Positions 44,310 through 53,843 of a stretch of DNA of 64,000 nt are shown piece by piece (within the stretch, counting starts at the first letter, position 1; every line of letters begins with the position of its first letter). The position numbers and the translations under genes are program-made. The notes beneath the pieces were generated by a model, which made no database searches, was not told the DNA's origin, and saw only the letters and a program-made list of their open reading frames with translations. The DNA comes from Mycobacterium florentinum (GTDB lineage: Bacteria > Actinomycetota > Actinomycetes > Mycobacteriales > Mycobacteriaceae), in the NCBI RefSeq assembly GCF_010730355.1, contig NZ_AP022576.1, positions 2,790,001-2,854,000 of the forward strand, written 5' to 3'.

Positions 44310-45206
44310 GTGAGCAAGAGTCCCCTTCGCCGGTTCGCCGACCAGATCGTGCTGGCCAGCATGCGGCCGCCCATGTCGCCACAAGTGCTGGTCAACCGGC
44401 CCGCGATCAAGCCAATCGACCTGGAAGGCAAGCGGATCCTGCTGACCGGGGCGTCGTCGGGCATCGGTGAAGCCGGCGCCGAACGGCTGGCCGAGCACGG
44501 CGCCACCGTGGTGGTCGTCGCCCGCCGCCAGGACCGCCTTGACGCGCTGGCCGAGCGGATCACCTCGGCGGGCGGCACGGCGCTGTCGATCGCCTGCGAC
44601 GTCTCCGACATGGACGCCGTGGACGCATTGGTCGCCGACGTCGAAAGCCGGCTTGGCGGAGTCGACATCCTGATCAACAACGCCGGCCGGTCCATCCGCC
44701 GACCGCTGGTCGAGTCGCTGGAGCGCTGGCACGACGTCGAGCGGACCATGGTGCTCAACTACTACGCGCCGCTGCGGCTGATGCGCGGGCTCGCGCCGGG
44801 CATGCTGGATCGCGGCGACGGCCACATCATCAACGTGTCGACCTGGGGGGTGCTGTCGGAGGCGTCGCCGTTGTTCGCGCCCTACAACGCGTCCAAGGCG
44901 GCCCTGTCGGCGGTGAGCCGCGTCGCCGAAACGGAGTGGGGCCGACGGGGTGTGCACTCGACGACGCTGTACTACCCGCTGGTCGCCACCCCGATGATCG
45001 CCCCGACGAAGGCCTACGACGGGTTGCCGGCGCTGACATCCGAAGAAGCCGCCGAGTGGATGGTCACCGCCGCGCGCACCCGGCCGGTGCGGATCGCCCC
45101 GCGGATGGCGATCGCTGCCCGGGCACTCGACACCATCGGGCCCCGCTGGATGAACACGATCATGCAACGCCAAAACCTGCAGCCCAACCGTGAAGACGGG
45201 AGCTGA
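44310..45206 (+). CDS. SDR oxidoreductase (Rv0547c type)
   Basis: 298 residues. N-terminal extension of about 40 residues, then LTGASSGIGEAGAERLAE, NNAGRSIRRPL, the catalytic Ser and YNASKAALSAV. The basic C-terminus suggests a membrane-associated SDR acting on lipid-like ketones. It follows menB by 32 bases and may be co-transcribed. GTG at 44310. Confidence 0.87.
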   Translation: MSKSPLRRFADQIVLASMRPPMSPQVLVNRPAIKPIDLEGKRILLTGASSGIGEAGAERLAEHGATVVVVARRQDRLDALAERITSAGGTALSIACDVSDMDAVDALVADVESRLGGVDILINNAGRSIRRPLVESLERWHDVERTMVLNYYAPLRLMRGLAPGMLDRGDGHIINVSTWGVLSEASPLFAPYNASKAALSAVSRVAETEWGRRGVHSTTLYYPLVATPMIAPTKAYDGLPALTSEEAAEWMVTAARTRPVRIAPRMAIAARALDTIGPRWMNTIMQRQNLQPNREDGS

Positions 45207-45246
45207 TAACCCGGCTTCGGAGTGTTAGCGTTGCGTTCTCAGGGCC

Positions 45247-45879
45247 ATGTCGGACGTCTGGAACACCATCGCTGCCGAGCGCGGAGCGCTCGCGAGCGAC
45301 CTCGCCGACCTCACGCCGGCGCAATGGGACGCGCCGTCGCTGTGCCCGGGTTGGACCGTCCGTGACTTGGTCGCTCACCTGTCGGCGACGGCGTCGCTGA
45401 ATCCGGCCAGCTTCTTTGCCGCAATGGCGAAGGCGCGGTTCAACTTCGACAGGTTCGCCAACGGTCAGATCGCCAAGCACCTCGGCCCCGACCCGGCCGC
45501 CACGCTGGCCGAGTTTCGCGGCGTGCAGCATTCCACCTCGGCACCGCCCGGCCCCACCACCTCGTGGCTGGGCGAGGTGGTGATCCACGGCGCCGATATC
45601 CGCCGCCCGCTGGGCATCTCGCACACCTACGACTTGGACGCCGTTGGCCGGGTGATCGACTTCTACAAGGGCTCCAACATGCTCATCGGCGCCAAGAAGC
45701 GCATTGCCGGGCTGAGTTTGACCGCCACCGACTGCGACTGGCGACACGGTCAGGGCGACACCGTCGAGGGACCGCTGCTGTCACTGCTGCTCGCCATGAC
45801 CGGGCGGCCCAGCGCGTGCGACGACCTCGCCGGGCCGGGTGTCGCCACGCTGCAAAGCCGATGCGCGTCAGCCCGATAG
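45247..45879 (+). CDS. maleylpyruvate isomerase-like mycothiol-type protein
   Basis: 210 residues of the DinB/MDMPI superfamily. CPGWTVRDLVAHLSATA is the N-terminal metal-binding signature, and GEVVIHGADIRRPLG supplies a second His region. Such enzymes use mycothiol to isomerise or ligate electrophiles. It lies between the Rv0547c-type and Rv0546c-type genes, an extra gene compared with my memory of H37Rv. Confidence 0.78.
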   Translation: MSDVWNTIAAERGALASDLADLTPAQWDAPSLCPGWTVRDLVAHLSATASLNPASFFAAMAKARFNFDRFANGQIAKHLGPDPAATLAEFRGVQHSTSAPPGPTTSWLGEVVIHGADIRRPLGISHTYDLDAVGRVIDFYKGSNMLIGAKKRIAGLSLTATDCDWRHGQGDTVEGPLLSLLLAMTGRPSACDDLAGPGVATLQSRCASAR

Positions 45880-45901
45880 CGGACGTGATAGACACGACGT
45901 C

Positions 45902-46309
45902 ATGGAGATCCTGTTCAGCCGGATGCTGCTGCGGCCGGCTGACTACGTGCGCTCGCTGACGTTCTACCGCGACGAGATCGGACTCGCCATCTACCGCGAC
46001 TATGGCGCGGGCACAGTGTTTTTCGCCGGTCAGTCTTTGCTGGAGCTCGCCGGCTGGAGCGACGCCGACCAATCTCGGGGGCCCTTCCCGGGTGCACTGT
46101 GGCTACAGGTCCGCGACATCGAGGCGACCCAGGCCGAATTGGTGGGCCGCGGGGTGCCGATTGCCCGCGAGGCGCGACGCGAACCGTGGGGATTAACGGA
46201 GATGCACGTGACCGATCCGGACGGCATTACCCTGATCTTCGTCGAGGTCCCGGGCGACCACCCGTTACGCCGCGACACCCGAGGTGAACAGCAGGGAACG
46301 GCTGGTTAA
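45902..46309 (+). CDS. glyoxalase/VOC-family protein (Rv0546c type)
   Basis: 135 residues of the vicinal oxygen chelate fold: RMLLRPADYVRSLTFYRDEIGL in the first half and EMHVTDPDGITLIFVEV in the second. Metal-binding histidine and glutamate positions look incomplete in the first half, so this may be a non-catalytic or isomerase member. ATG at 45902. Confidence 0.8.
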   Translation: MEILFSRMLLRPADYVRSLTFYRDEIGLAIYRDYGAGTVFFAGQSLLELAGWSDADQSRGPFPGALWLQVRDIEATQAELVGRGVPIAREARREPWGLTEMHVTDPDGITLIFVEVPGDHPLRRDTRGEQQGTAG

Positions 46310-46406
46310 CTGACAGGTAACATCTGGCGACGAGTCGAGATATACCTGCGATTAGCTTCCGTGTGCGTTCGACAATTTAATTCCCCAACCACCAGAATCA
46401 GGCGCT

Positions 46407-47612
46407 GTGGACATACAACTGTTCCTCTTGATCATTGTCGTCGTCACGGCTTTGGCTTTCGATTTCACCAACGGCTTCCATGACACAGCGAACGCGATGG
46501 CGACCTCGATCGCCAGTGGCGCGCTCAAGCCCAAGACGGCCGTCGCGCTCTCCGCGGCGCTCAACTTGGTAGGCGCGTTCCTGTCGACCACCGTCGCCGC
46601 CACGATCGCCAAGGGCCTCATCGATTCCAGCATCGTTTCGCTGGAGTTGGTGTTTGCCGGCCTGGTCGGCGGCGTCGTCTGGAACCTGCTGACCTGGCTG
46701 CTCGGCATCCCTTCCAGCTCGTCTCACGCGCTGATCGGCGGCATCGTCGGTGCCACGATCGCGGCCGTGGGGGCGCACGGGGTGATCTGGTCGGGCGTGA
46801 TGTCCAAGGCGATCATCCCGGCCGTCGTGTCGGTGTTCGTGGCGCTGTTCGTCGGCGCATGCGCAACCTGGGCGGTCTTCCGGATCACCAAGGGCCTACA
46901 GAAGGAGCGGACCGAAGCCGGGTTCCGGCGCGGCCAGATCGGCTCGGCGTCGCTGGTCTCGTTGGCGCACGGCACCAACGATGCCCAGAAGACGATGGGC
47001 ATCATCTTCCTGGCGCTGATGTCCTACGGGTCGGTCAGCAAGAGCGCCGCGGTCCCGCCGATGTGGGTCATCGTGGCCTGCGCCATCGCGATGGCCACCG
47101 GCACTTACCTGGGCGGCTGGCGGATCATCCGCACCCTGGGCAAGGGACTCGTCGAGATCACGTCGCCCCAAGGCATGGCCGCCGAATCGTCTTCTGCCGC
47201 AGTCATTCTGCTGTCCGCCCACTTCGGCTACGCATTGTCCACGACCCAGGTCTGCACCGGCTCGGTGATGGGCAGCGGACTGGGCAAGCCCGGCGGCGAG
47301 GTCCGCTGGGGCGTGGCCGGGCGCATGGCCGTCGCATGGCTGGTGACCCTTCCGCTGGCCGGCCTGGTCGGCGCGATCACCTACTGGATCGTCCACTACA
47401 TCGGCGGATACCCCGGCGCCGTCGTCGGCTTCGGCCTGCTGGTCGGCGTCTCTTCCGCGATCTACATCCGGTCGCGGAAGAACAAGGTCGACCAGAACAA
47501 CGTCAACGACGAATGGAAGGGCGACCTGACCGCCGGCCTCGATGAGAACAAGCCGTCCCGGGGGGCCAAGGTTGGCGCCGCTGCCGGTTCCGACGACGTG
47601 AGTGTGGGGTAG
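46407..47612 (+). CDS. pitA: low-affinity inorganic phosphate transporter PitA (Rv0545c type)
   Basis: 401 residues, ten or so membrane segments. The two PiT signatures are clear: FDFTNGFHDTANAMATS near the N-terminus and SLAHGTNDAQKTMGII in the middle. A cytoplasmic tail rich in Lys, Asp and Asn ends the protein. It takes up phosphate as metal-phosphate or with protons. GTG at 46407. The Rv0544c-type gene follows after six bases. Confidence 0.94.
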   Translation: MDIQLFLLIIVVVTALAFDFTNGFHDTANAMATSIASGALKPKTAVALSAALNLVGAFLSTTVAATIAKGLIDSSIVSLELVFAGLVGGVVWNLLTWLLGIPSSSSHALIGGIVGATIAAVGAHGVIWSGVMSKAIIPAVVSVFVALFVGACATWAVFRITKGLQKERTEAGFRRGQIGSASLVSLAHGTNDAQKTMGIIFLALMSYGSVSKSAAVPPMWVIVACAIAMATGTYLGGWRIIRTLGKGLVEITSPQGMAAESSSAAVILLSAHFGYALSTTQVCTGSVMGSGLGKPGGEVRWGVAGRMAVAWLVTLPLAGLVGAITYWIVHYIGGYPGAVVGFGLLVGVSSAIYIRSRKNKVDQNNVNDEWKGDLTAGLDENKPSRGAKVGAAAGSDDVSVG

Positions 47613-47618
47613 CGTCCG

Positions 47619-47918
47619 ATGAGCGCATTTACCGAGTGGTTCAACTACGAGGCAACCCTGAAGATCCTGATCTTCAGCATGCTGGCCGGCGCTTTCCTGC
47701 CCGGGCTGTTTGCCGTAGGGATCCGGCTGCAGGCCATGGGCTCGGGCGGCGTTGGCGCCGACGGCTCCACGTCGCAGCCGAACCCGGTCCTGTCCGGCCT
47801 GGCCTGGTTGATCTACGCACTGGTTGTGGCCGTGATCGTCATTGGTGTGTTGTTCATCGCGCGCGATTTCATTGCGCACCACACCGGGTACCCGTTTTTG
47901 GGGGCCAAACTTAAGTAA
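47619..47918 (+). CDS. small membrane protein (Rv0544c type)
   Basis: 99 residues with two membrane helices (LKILIFSMLAGAFLPGLFAVGI and VLSGLAWLIYALVVAVIVIGVLF, each quoted only in part) and a Ser/Gly-rich loop between. It directly follows pitA, so it may assist phosphate transport, but that is inferred from position alone. Confidence 0.82.
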   Translation: MSAFTEWFNYEATLKILIFSMLAGAFLPGLFAVGIRLQAMGSGGVGADGSTSQPNPVLSGLAWLIYALVVAVIVIGVLFIARDFIAHHTGYPFLGAKLK

Positions 47919-47967
47919 TATCGAATCGTCGTCCACCGAATACCGAGCCCCCGGGCGGAGTGAGCAA

Positions 47968-48291
47968 GTGAACCGATTCCTTACGTCGGTGGTTTCGTGG
48001 TTGCGCGCAGGCTATCCGGAAGGCATACCGCCGACGGACACCTTCGCCCTGCTGGCCCTGCTGGCCAACCGATTGAGCAATGACGAGGTCAAGCTCGTGG
48101 CCAATGCGCTGATGGAACGTGGCGATTTCGACGACATCGACATCGGTGTGATGATCAGCAAGCTCACCGACGAGCTGCCGTCCGAAACCGACGTCGAGCG
48201 GGTGCGTGCCAGGCTCGCCGCTCAGGGCTGGCCCCTGGACGACCCGCATGACGATGAGCACGACGAGCTCGACGGCGGAGCACACGCATAG
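47968..48291 (+). CDS. DUF3349 protein (Rv0543c type)
   Basis: 107 residues of a small helical cytoplasmic protein. The pattern SWLRAGYPEGIPPTDTFALLALL followed by LSNDEVKLVANALMERGDFDDIDIGVMISKLTDELP (from about residue 37) is the DUF3349 family. C-terminus is acidic and His/Asp-rich. GTG at 47968. Role unknown; the partner gene menE begins 45 bases later. Confidence 0.85.
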   Translation: MNRFLTSVVSWLRAGYPEGIPPTDTFALLALLANRLSNDEVKLVANALMERGDFDDIDIGVMISKLTDELPSETDVERVRARLAAQGWPLDDPHDDEHDELDGGAHA

Positions 48292-48335
48292 CTGTTCTGC
48301 GTGCGCTGCGCGTCTCACCGGGCTCCGCTGCCGCA

Positions 48336-49430
48336 GTGCTGCTCCCCGCGCTGGAGCGGGTGCTCGCTGGGCGTGACGCGGCTTTCGTTGCGGCGCGACC
48401 GGATTACGACGCCGAGCTGGACGCCTTGCGGGTAGGCGAAGCGATCGACGACGACGTCGCATTGGTGGCGACGACGTCGGGAACCACCGGTAAACCCAAG
48501 GGCGCCTTGCTCACTGCCGCGGCCCTGGCCGCCAGCGCAGCGGCCACCCATGATCGTCTCGGCGGGCCGGGCCGCTGGCTGCTGGCCTTGCCGGCGCATC
48601 ACATCGCCGGCATCCAGGTGCTGGTGCGCAGCGTCCTGGGCGGTTCGGCACCCGTCGAGCTGGACGTCTCCTCCGGGTTCGATACCGCCGAATTGCCCTC
48701 TGCCGTAGCGCGATTGGGGACCGGTCGGCGATACACCTCGCTGGTCGCGGCGCAACTGGCCAAGGCGCTCACCGATGCCGCGGCCGCGGCCGCGCTCGCC
48801 CAATTGGACGCCGTGCTGCTCGGCGGCGGGCCGGCGCCACGACCGGTGCTCGAGGCCGCGGCGGCCGCGGGCATCGCCGTGGTCCGCACCTACGGCATGA
48901 GCGAGACCGCGGGGGGCTGCGTGTACGACGGTGTCGCACTCGACGGTGTGCGGCTGCGGGCGGACGACGGCCGCGTCGTAATCGGCGGCGCCACACTGGC
49001 CAAGGGCTATCGCAACCCGGTTGATCCCGACCCGTTCGCGGAACCGGGCTGGTTTCGCACCGACGATCTGGGCTCGATCGACTCGGGTGTGCTGACCGTG
49101 CTGGGCCGCGCCGACGACGCGATCAGTACGGGCGGGCTGACGGTACTGCCGCAGCCGGTCGAGGCCGCGCTGTGCACCCACCCCGCCGTCGGCGACTGCG
49201 CGGTGTTCGGTCTCGCCGACCACCGGTTGGGGCAGCGGGTGGTCGCGGCGATCGTGGTGCGCGACGGCTTCGGCCCGCCGACACTCGATGCGCTGCGCGC
49301 ACATGTGGGCCGCACGCTGGACGTCACGGCCGCGCCGCGCGAGTTGCACGTCGTCGACGCGCTGCCGCGCCGCGGCATCGGCAAGGTAGACCGGGCGGCG
49401 CTGGTGCGCCGGTTCGGCGTCGATCAATAG
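48336..49430 (+). CDS. menE: o-succinylbenzoate-CoA ligase MenE (Rv0542c type)
   Basis: 364 residues, shorter than typical ANL ligases as in other mycobacterial MenE proteins. P-loop TTSGTTGKPKGALL, YGMSETAGG, WFRTDDLG and the lysine in RRGIGKVDRAALVRR are present. It activates o-succinylbenzoate to its CoA ester before MenB. The GTG at 48336 lacks a good ribosome site, and the open frame upstream (to about 48291) encodes plausible residues (LRALRVSPGSAAAV) without a standard start, so the N-terminus is uncertain. Confidence 0.9.
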   Translation: MLLPALERVLAGRDAAFVAARPDYDAELDALRVGEAIDDDVALVATTSGTTGKPKGALLTAAALAASAAATHDRLGGPGRWLLALPAHHIAGIQVLVRSVLGGSAPVELDVSSGFDTAELPSAVARLGTGRRYTSLVAAQLAKALTDAAAAAALAQLDAVLLGGGPAPRPVLEAAAAAGIAVVRTYGMSETAGGCVYDGVALDGVRLRADDGRVVIGGATLAKGYRNPVDPDPFAEPGWFRTDDLGSIDSGVLTVLGRADDAISTGGLTVLPQPVEAALCTHPAVGDCAVFGLADHRLGQRVVAAIVVRDGFGPPTLDALRAHVGRTLDVTAAPRELHVVDALPRRGIGKVDRAALVRRFGVDQ

Positions 49431-49441
49431 GCTGGTCGACC

Positions 49442-50800
49442 GTGAGGATTGCCCGCCGGGAGATGACGGCCGTCGCGGTCGGTGCCGGCCTGGTCGCGGC
49501 CGCCGTCGTGCTGCCGTCGCTGGATTGGGGGGTCAGGCCGCGCCTGGACATCGGCCCGGAGCGTTTCGCCACGCACGAACAAACCGCGCCGCTGTTCGGC
49601 ACCTGGGAGATCCATGCCAGCTGGGGAACCGGGCCGGCAATTCTGCTGGCCATTGCCGCCGTGGTATGGGGACCTGTTGTAGCACAACGTCTTTCGTGGC
49701 GCTGGCTGACACTGGGCAGCTGGGCGGTGGCCTGCGGATGGGCGTTCGCGCTGGCGATGATCGACGGCTGGGAACGCGGCTTCGCGGGCCGGTTGACCAC
49801 CCGGGACGAATACGTGACCCAGGTGCCCGGCATCACCGACATCCCGGCGGCGGTGCGCACGTTTTCCAGCCGGATTCTCGACTACCAGCCCAATTCCTGG
49901 ATCACGCATGTTTCCGGGCATCCGCCGGGCGCGCTGTTGACGTTCGTCTGGCTGGACCGGCTGGGCCTGCCCGGCGGGGCATGGGCGGGCCTGCTGTGCC
50001 TGCTGGTCGGCTCCAGTGCGGCGGCGGCCGTGCTGATCGCCATCCGGGCGTTGGCCGACGAGCAGACCGCGCGGCTGGCGGCCCCGTTCGTCGTGATAGC
50101 GCCGACGGCGATCTGGGTGGCGGTCTCGGCCGACGGCTACTTCGCGGGCGTCACGGCGTGGGGCATCGCGCTGTTGGCGGTGGCCGTGCACCGGCAGGTT
50201 CGGTTTCCCGCGCTGATCGCGGCCGCCGCCGGGCTACTGCTCGGCTGGGGCGTCTTCCTGAGTTACGGCCTGCTGCTGATGGGCGTTCCCGCGGCGGCGG
50301 TGCTGCTTTCGGCCGCCGACTACCGCGCGGCGCTGCGGGCACTGGGCCCCGCCACCTTGACCGCGTTGGTGGTGGCGGTGACCTTCGCCGTCGCCGGGTT
50401 CTACTGGTTCGACGGCTACGCGCTTGTGCAGCAACGCTATTGGCAGCCGTATGCGATCGCCAATTACCGGCCACTCCAGTATTGGTGGTGGGCCAATCTG
50501 GCATGCGTGGTGTGTGCGATCGGCCTGGGCGGCGTCGCGGGCATCACCCGGGTGTTCGACGTGGCCGCCATCCGCCGTCGCTCCGGGTTTCATTTGTTGT
50601 TGCCGGCCATGCTGGCCGCGATCGTCTGCGCCGACCTGAGCATGCTGAGTAAGGCCGAGGTGGAACGGATTTGGCTGCCGTTCACGATCTGGCTCACCGC
50701 GGCGCCCGCGCTGCTGCCGGTGCGGTCGCACCGCGTATGGCTGGCCATCAACGCCGCCGGTGCGCTGCTGATCAACACCGTCATGGTCACCCACTGGTAG
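49442..50800 (+). CDS. polytopic membrane protein (Rv0541c type)
   Basis: 452 residues with about ten hydrophobic segments and a large first loop (residues 40-120) containing GTWEIHASWG and WITHVSGHPPGALL. The outline resembles GT-C type membrane transferases, but no catalytic motif can be named. GTG at 49442. It follows menE by 11 bases and is followed by the permease by four. Confidence 0.8.
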   Translation: MRIARREMTAVAVGAGLVAAAVVLPSLDWGVRPRLDIGPERFATHEQTAPLFGTWEIHASWGTGPAILLAIAAVVWGPVVAQRLSWRWLTLGSWAVACGWAFALAMIDGWERGFAGRLTTRDEYVTQVPGITDIPAAVRTFSSRILDYQPNSWITHVSGHPPGALLTFVWLDRLGLPGGAWAGLLCLLVGSSAAAAVLIAIRALADEQTARLAAPFVVIAPTAIWVAVSADGYFAGVTAWGIALLAVAVHRQVRFPALIAAAAGLLLGWGVFLSYGLLLMGVPAAAVLLSAADYRAALRALGPATLTALVVAVTFAVAGFYWFDGYALVQQRYWQPYAIANYRPLQYWWWANLACVVCAIGLGGVAGITRVFDVAAIRRRSGFHLLLPAMLAAIVCADLSMLSKAEVERIWLPFTIWLTAAPALLPVRSHRVWLAINAAGALLINTVMVTHW

Positions 50801-50804
50801 GTAG

Positions 50805-52049
50805 ATGATGGCAGATCAGCCCGGGCTGGCGCGTCGGCTCAATACCACCGACGCGGTCGTCATCGGGCTGGGTTCGATGATCGGCGCGGGGGTGTTCGCC
50901 GCGTTCGGCCCGGCCGCGCGGGCCGCCGGCGCCGGCCTGCTGATCGGGCTGGCGCTGGCCGCGGTGATCGCCTACTGCAACGCCACCTCGTCGGCACAAC
51001 TGGCCGCGGTGTATCCGACGTCGGGCGGGACGTACATCTACGGCCGCGAACGCATCGGCCCGTGCTGGGGTTTCATCGCCGGGTGGGGATTCGTAGCCGG
51101 CAAGACGGCGTCGTGCGCGGCAATGGCGCTCACCGTCGCCGCCTACGCCGTCCCCGGCGCCGATGTGTGGGTGCAGCGCATCGTCGGGATCGCGGCCGTG
51201 GCACTGCTGACCACGCTGAACTACCGCGGCGTCACCAAGACCGCGATGCTCGCCCGAATTTTGTTGGCGTGCACACTGATTGCGCTGACCGTCGTGGTCG
51301 TCGGCATCGCGCTGAGCAAACCAGACCTCTCGCATCTGAGCGGCGCCTGGTTCACCGGCTCGATCTACGGGGTGCTGCAGTCGGCGGGGCTGCTGTTTTT
51401 TGCGTTCGCCGGATATGCGCGGATCGCGACGATGGGTGAGGAGGTCCGCGACCCCGCCCACACCATCCCGCGGGCGATAACCGTTGCCCTGGCGATCGCG
51501 GTGGTGATCTATCTGCTTGTCGGGGTGGCCGCGCTGCTGGCCGCGGGACCCGAGCGGCTCGCGAATGCCGTTGCGCCACTGGCCGAAGCAGTGCGTGACG
51601 CCGGCGCCCCGGCGCTGGTGCCGGTGATCTCGGTCGGGGCCGCGCTGGCCAGCCTCGGCGCACTGCTGGCGCTGATCGCCGGCCTCGGGCGCACCGCGCT
51701 GGCGATGGCCCGGCATCGCGATCTGCCGGGCTGGCTGTCGGCCGTGCATCCGGAACACCGGGTGCCGCATCATGCCGAGATCGCGATCGGCGTGGTGGTC
51801 TGCATCCTGGTGAGCACCGTCGATCTGCGTGGAGTGATCGGCTTTTCGTCGTTCGGCGTGCTGATCTACTACGCGATCGCCAACGCCGCCGCGTATACGT
51901 TGCGCCGGCGCCGCGTGGTGAATGCCTGCGGCCTGGCCGGGTGCCTGCTTCTCGTCGCCACCTTGCCATGGGAATCGGCCGTCGCGGGGCTGGCGGTATT
52001 CGCCGTCGGAATCCTGGGGCGCGCCGCGGTGTTGCGCCGTCGGGACTAA
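50805..52049 (+). CDS. amino acid permease, APC superfamily
   Basis: 414 residues with about 12 membrane segments. N-terminal APC hallmark VVIGLGSMIGAGVFAAFGPA, and GKTASCAAMALTVAAYAVP, FAFAGYARIATMGEEVRDP follow in order. It is likely to carry a cationic or aromatic amino acid or amine with protons. It closes the conserved block before the PPE island. Confidence 0.87.
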   Translation: MMADQPGLARRLNTTDAVVIGLGSMIGAGVFAAFGPAARAAGAGLLIGLALAAVIAYCNATSSAQLAAVYPTSGGTYIYGRERIGPCWGFIAGWGFVAGKTASCAAMALTVAAYAVPGADVWVQRIVGIAAVALLTTLNYRGVTKTAMLARILLACTLIALTVVVVGIALSKPDLSHLSGAWFTGSIYGVLQSAGLLFFAFAGYARIATMGEEVRDPAHTIPRAITVALAIAVVIYLLVGVAALLAAGPERLANAVAPLAEAVRDAGAPALVPVISVGAALASLGALLALIAGLGRTALAMARHRDLPGWLSAVHPEHRVPHHAEIAIGVVVCILVSTVDLRGVIGFSSFGVLIYYAIANAAAYTLRRRRVVNACGLAGCLLLVATLPWESAVAGLAVFAVGILGRAAVLRRRD

Positions 52050-52572
52050 GAGCCGGCTTTCGGCGACCGGAGTCGCCCCGCCGGCGTTTGCCAGGCAGAC
52101 GTTCCCCGGGTCGCGCGTTGAGTCTGCTGCCACGGCGGCAAGGTCATCGGCTGCGGGCCCGGACGGGTCGGCGCCTTTGCTGGTGAGGATCCGAATTATT
52201 GGTGGAGAGATTTTAATTAACGGCATCGCCGGTCGGTGTACGTCGTCTGTGCGTTTTATATGTGTTCACCCTGTAGAGCCTCCACGTTAACGCGAGGTAG
52301 ACCGGGTCGTCGGCGCCCGGCTTGGTGAGCCGCCGGATCACAACCGGTCTGAAGGCGACGTGTCGACGGTGCGGAACCGGCCGAGGTCGACGACCGCTTT
52401 GTCCGGCGGGGCTGGCTAGCGTACTGGCCACGAGAGCAGCTCTACGACTGAAACCCAATCGCAATCACCAGCTTGCGGTGGGTGGAGGTCGCTCAATGTT
52501 GTTGACGTTCAACGATGTCGGCGAAGACACGCGCGGAACGGTCGCGATCAGGCAGCCGGCGGAGGGAAGGCA
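52050..52572. other. intergenic region before the PPE island, 523 bp
   Basis: No gene accepted. No PE-type reading frame (the usual upstream partner of PPE genes) is visible. It holds an AT-rich patch with TTAATTAA near 52213 and a GTTAAC-centred palindrome near 52285, and at the end GGCGGAGGG, the ribosome site of the first PPE gene. A short frame [14 protein letters not shown] at 52497 looks like chance. Confidence 0.5.
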
Positions 52573-53829
52573 ATGGATTTCGGAGCGCTACCTCCGGAGA
52601 TCAACTCCGGCAGAATCTACTCTGGGCCGGGGTCGGCACCGCTGTTGGCCGCCGGGACTGCCTGGGATGGGTTGGCCAGCGAATTGCGTTCAACGGCAGC
52701 GGCTTACGGGTCCATCATCGCAGAGCTGCTGAGCGGTTGGTTTGGGCCCTCGTCGACGTCGATGTTGGCCGCGGCAGCGCCCTATCTTGCGTGGCTGGAA
52801 AGCACTGCCGCGCAAGCTGAGCAGACGGGATTGCAGGCCAAGGCGGCGGCCGGCGCCTTCGAGGCCGTCTTCGCGGCCACCATCCCTCCTCAGGTGGTCG
52901 CGGCCAACCGGGCGCTGTTGGCGTCGCTGGTCGCGACGAACGTGTTGGGTCAGAACACCCCGTTGATCGCGACCACGGAGGCTCAGTACGCCGAGATGTG
53001 GGCCCAGGACGCCGGGGCGATGTACGGCTACGCCGGGGCCTCGGAAGTTGCGACTCGGCTGACCCCGTTCACTGCGCCCCCGACGACCACGAACGACACC
53101 GCGACGGCCGACCAGTCGGCCGCGGTCGCCGCCGCGGCCGAGTCCGCGGCCGCTTCCGATGTGCAATCGGCGCTGTCCCTGGCGACCGCTCAGGCTCCGG
53201 CCGCGGTGCAAAGCCTCGCCGCCAACGCGACCGTGAATGCGGCAGCGGTTGAGCTCCCCCTGGGTCTGAAGGACATCACCGGAATCCTCAAGACGTTCAA
53301 CGGCTTCATGACCAACTTCGTGGCCGGGCCGTACAACCCGCTCGGGATCGGGGGCCTGTTCAGGAACTGGTACCAGGTCGCGATCAGCATCCCGGCCGTG
53401 GGCACCGGCATCCAGGGCATCGGCCCGCTGCTGCACCCCAAGGCCCTCTCTGGGGTTTTGGCGCCGCTGCTGCACAGCGACCTGCTGACCGGTGCCGGCG
53501 CATTGCACCCGGCGGGGGCGGTTGCGGCCGCGGCAGGTCGGGCCGGCACCGTTGGCGCGTTGTCGGTGCCGGCGAATTGGGCTTCGGCGGTTCCGGCGAT
53601 CAGAACGGTCGCCGCGGAGCTCCCGGAGACCATGCTCGAGGCGGCTCCGGCGATGGCCGCCGACGACGGCATGTTCGCCCCGACGGCCCTATCAAGTCTG
53701 GCCGGGCGCGCCGTCGGCGGGACCGCCACCCGCGCCGTCGCGCCCGCGGTACGTGTTCCCGGTGCTGTGGCACTCGACGACATCGCGACGACCTCCACGG
53801 TCATCGTGATACCGCCGAACGCGAAATAA
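52573..53829 (+). CDS. PPE-SVP family protein
   Basis: 418 residues. N-terminal PPE domain of about 180 residues: [20 protein letters not shown], the helical hairpin with WFGPSS in the WxG position and MYGYAGA. The C-terminal half has the SVP signature [10 protein letters not shown] near residue 333. PPE proteins are exported by ESX systems, usually as PE/PPE pairs; no PE gene is beside it. The next PPE gene follows 14 bases on behind AAGGAGGG, so the two are probably co-transcribed. Confidence 0.93.
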   Translation: MDFGALPPEINSGRIYSGPGSAPLLAAGTAWDGLASELRSTAAAYGSIIAELLSGWFGPSSTSMLAAAAPYLAWLESTAAQAEQTGLQAKAAAGAFEAVFAATIPPQVVAANRALLASLVATNVLGQNTPLIATTEAQYAEMWAQDAGAMYGYAGASEVATRLTPFTAPPTTTNDTATADQSAAVAAAAESAAASDVQSALSLATAQAPAAVQSLAANATVNAAAVELPLGLKDITGILKTFNGFMTNFVAGPYNPLGIGGLFRNWYQVAISIPAVGTGIQGIGPLLHPKALSGVLAPLLHSDLLTGAGALHPAGAVAAAAGRAGTVGALSVPANWASAVPAIRTVAAELPETMLEAAPAMAADDGMFAPTALSSLAGRAVGGTATRAVAPAVRVPGAVALDDIATTSTVIVIPPNAK

Positions 53830-53843
53830 GGAGGGACACGGCA

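Noticed and set aside
52322-52732. 136-codon frame before the first PPE gene, considered as a PE remnant
   Set aside because: No PE motifs; runs out of frame into the PPE gene.
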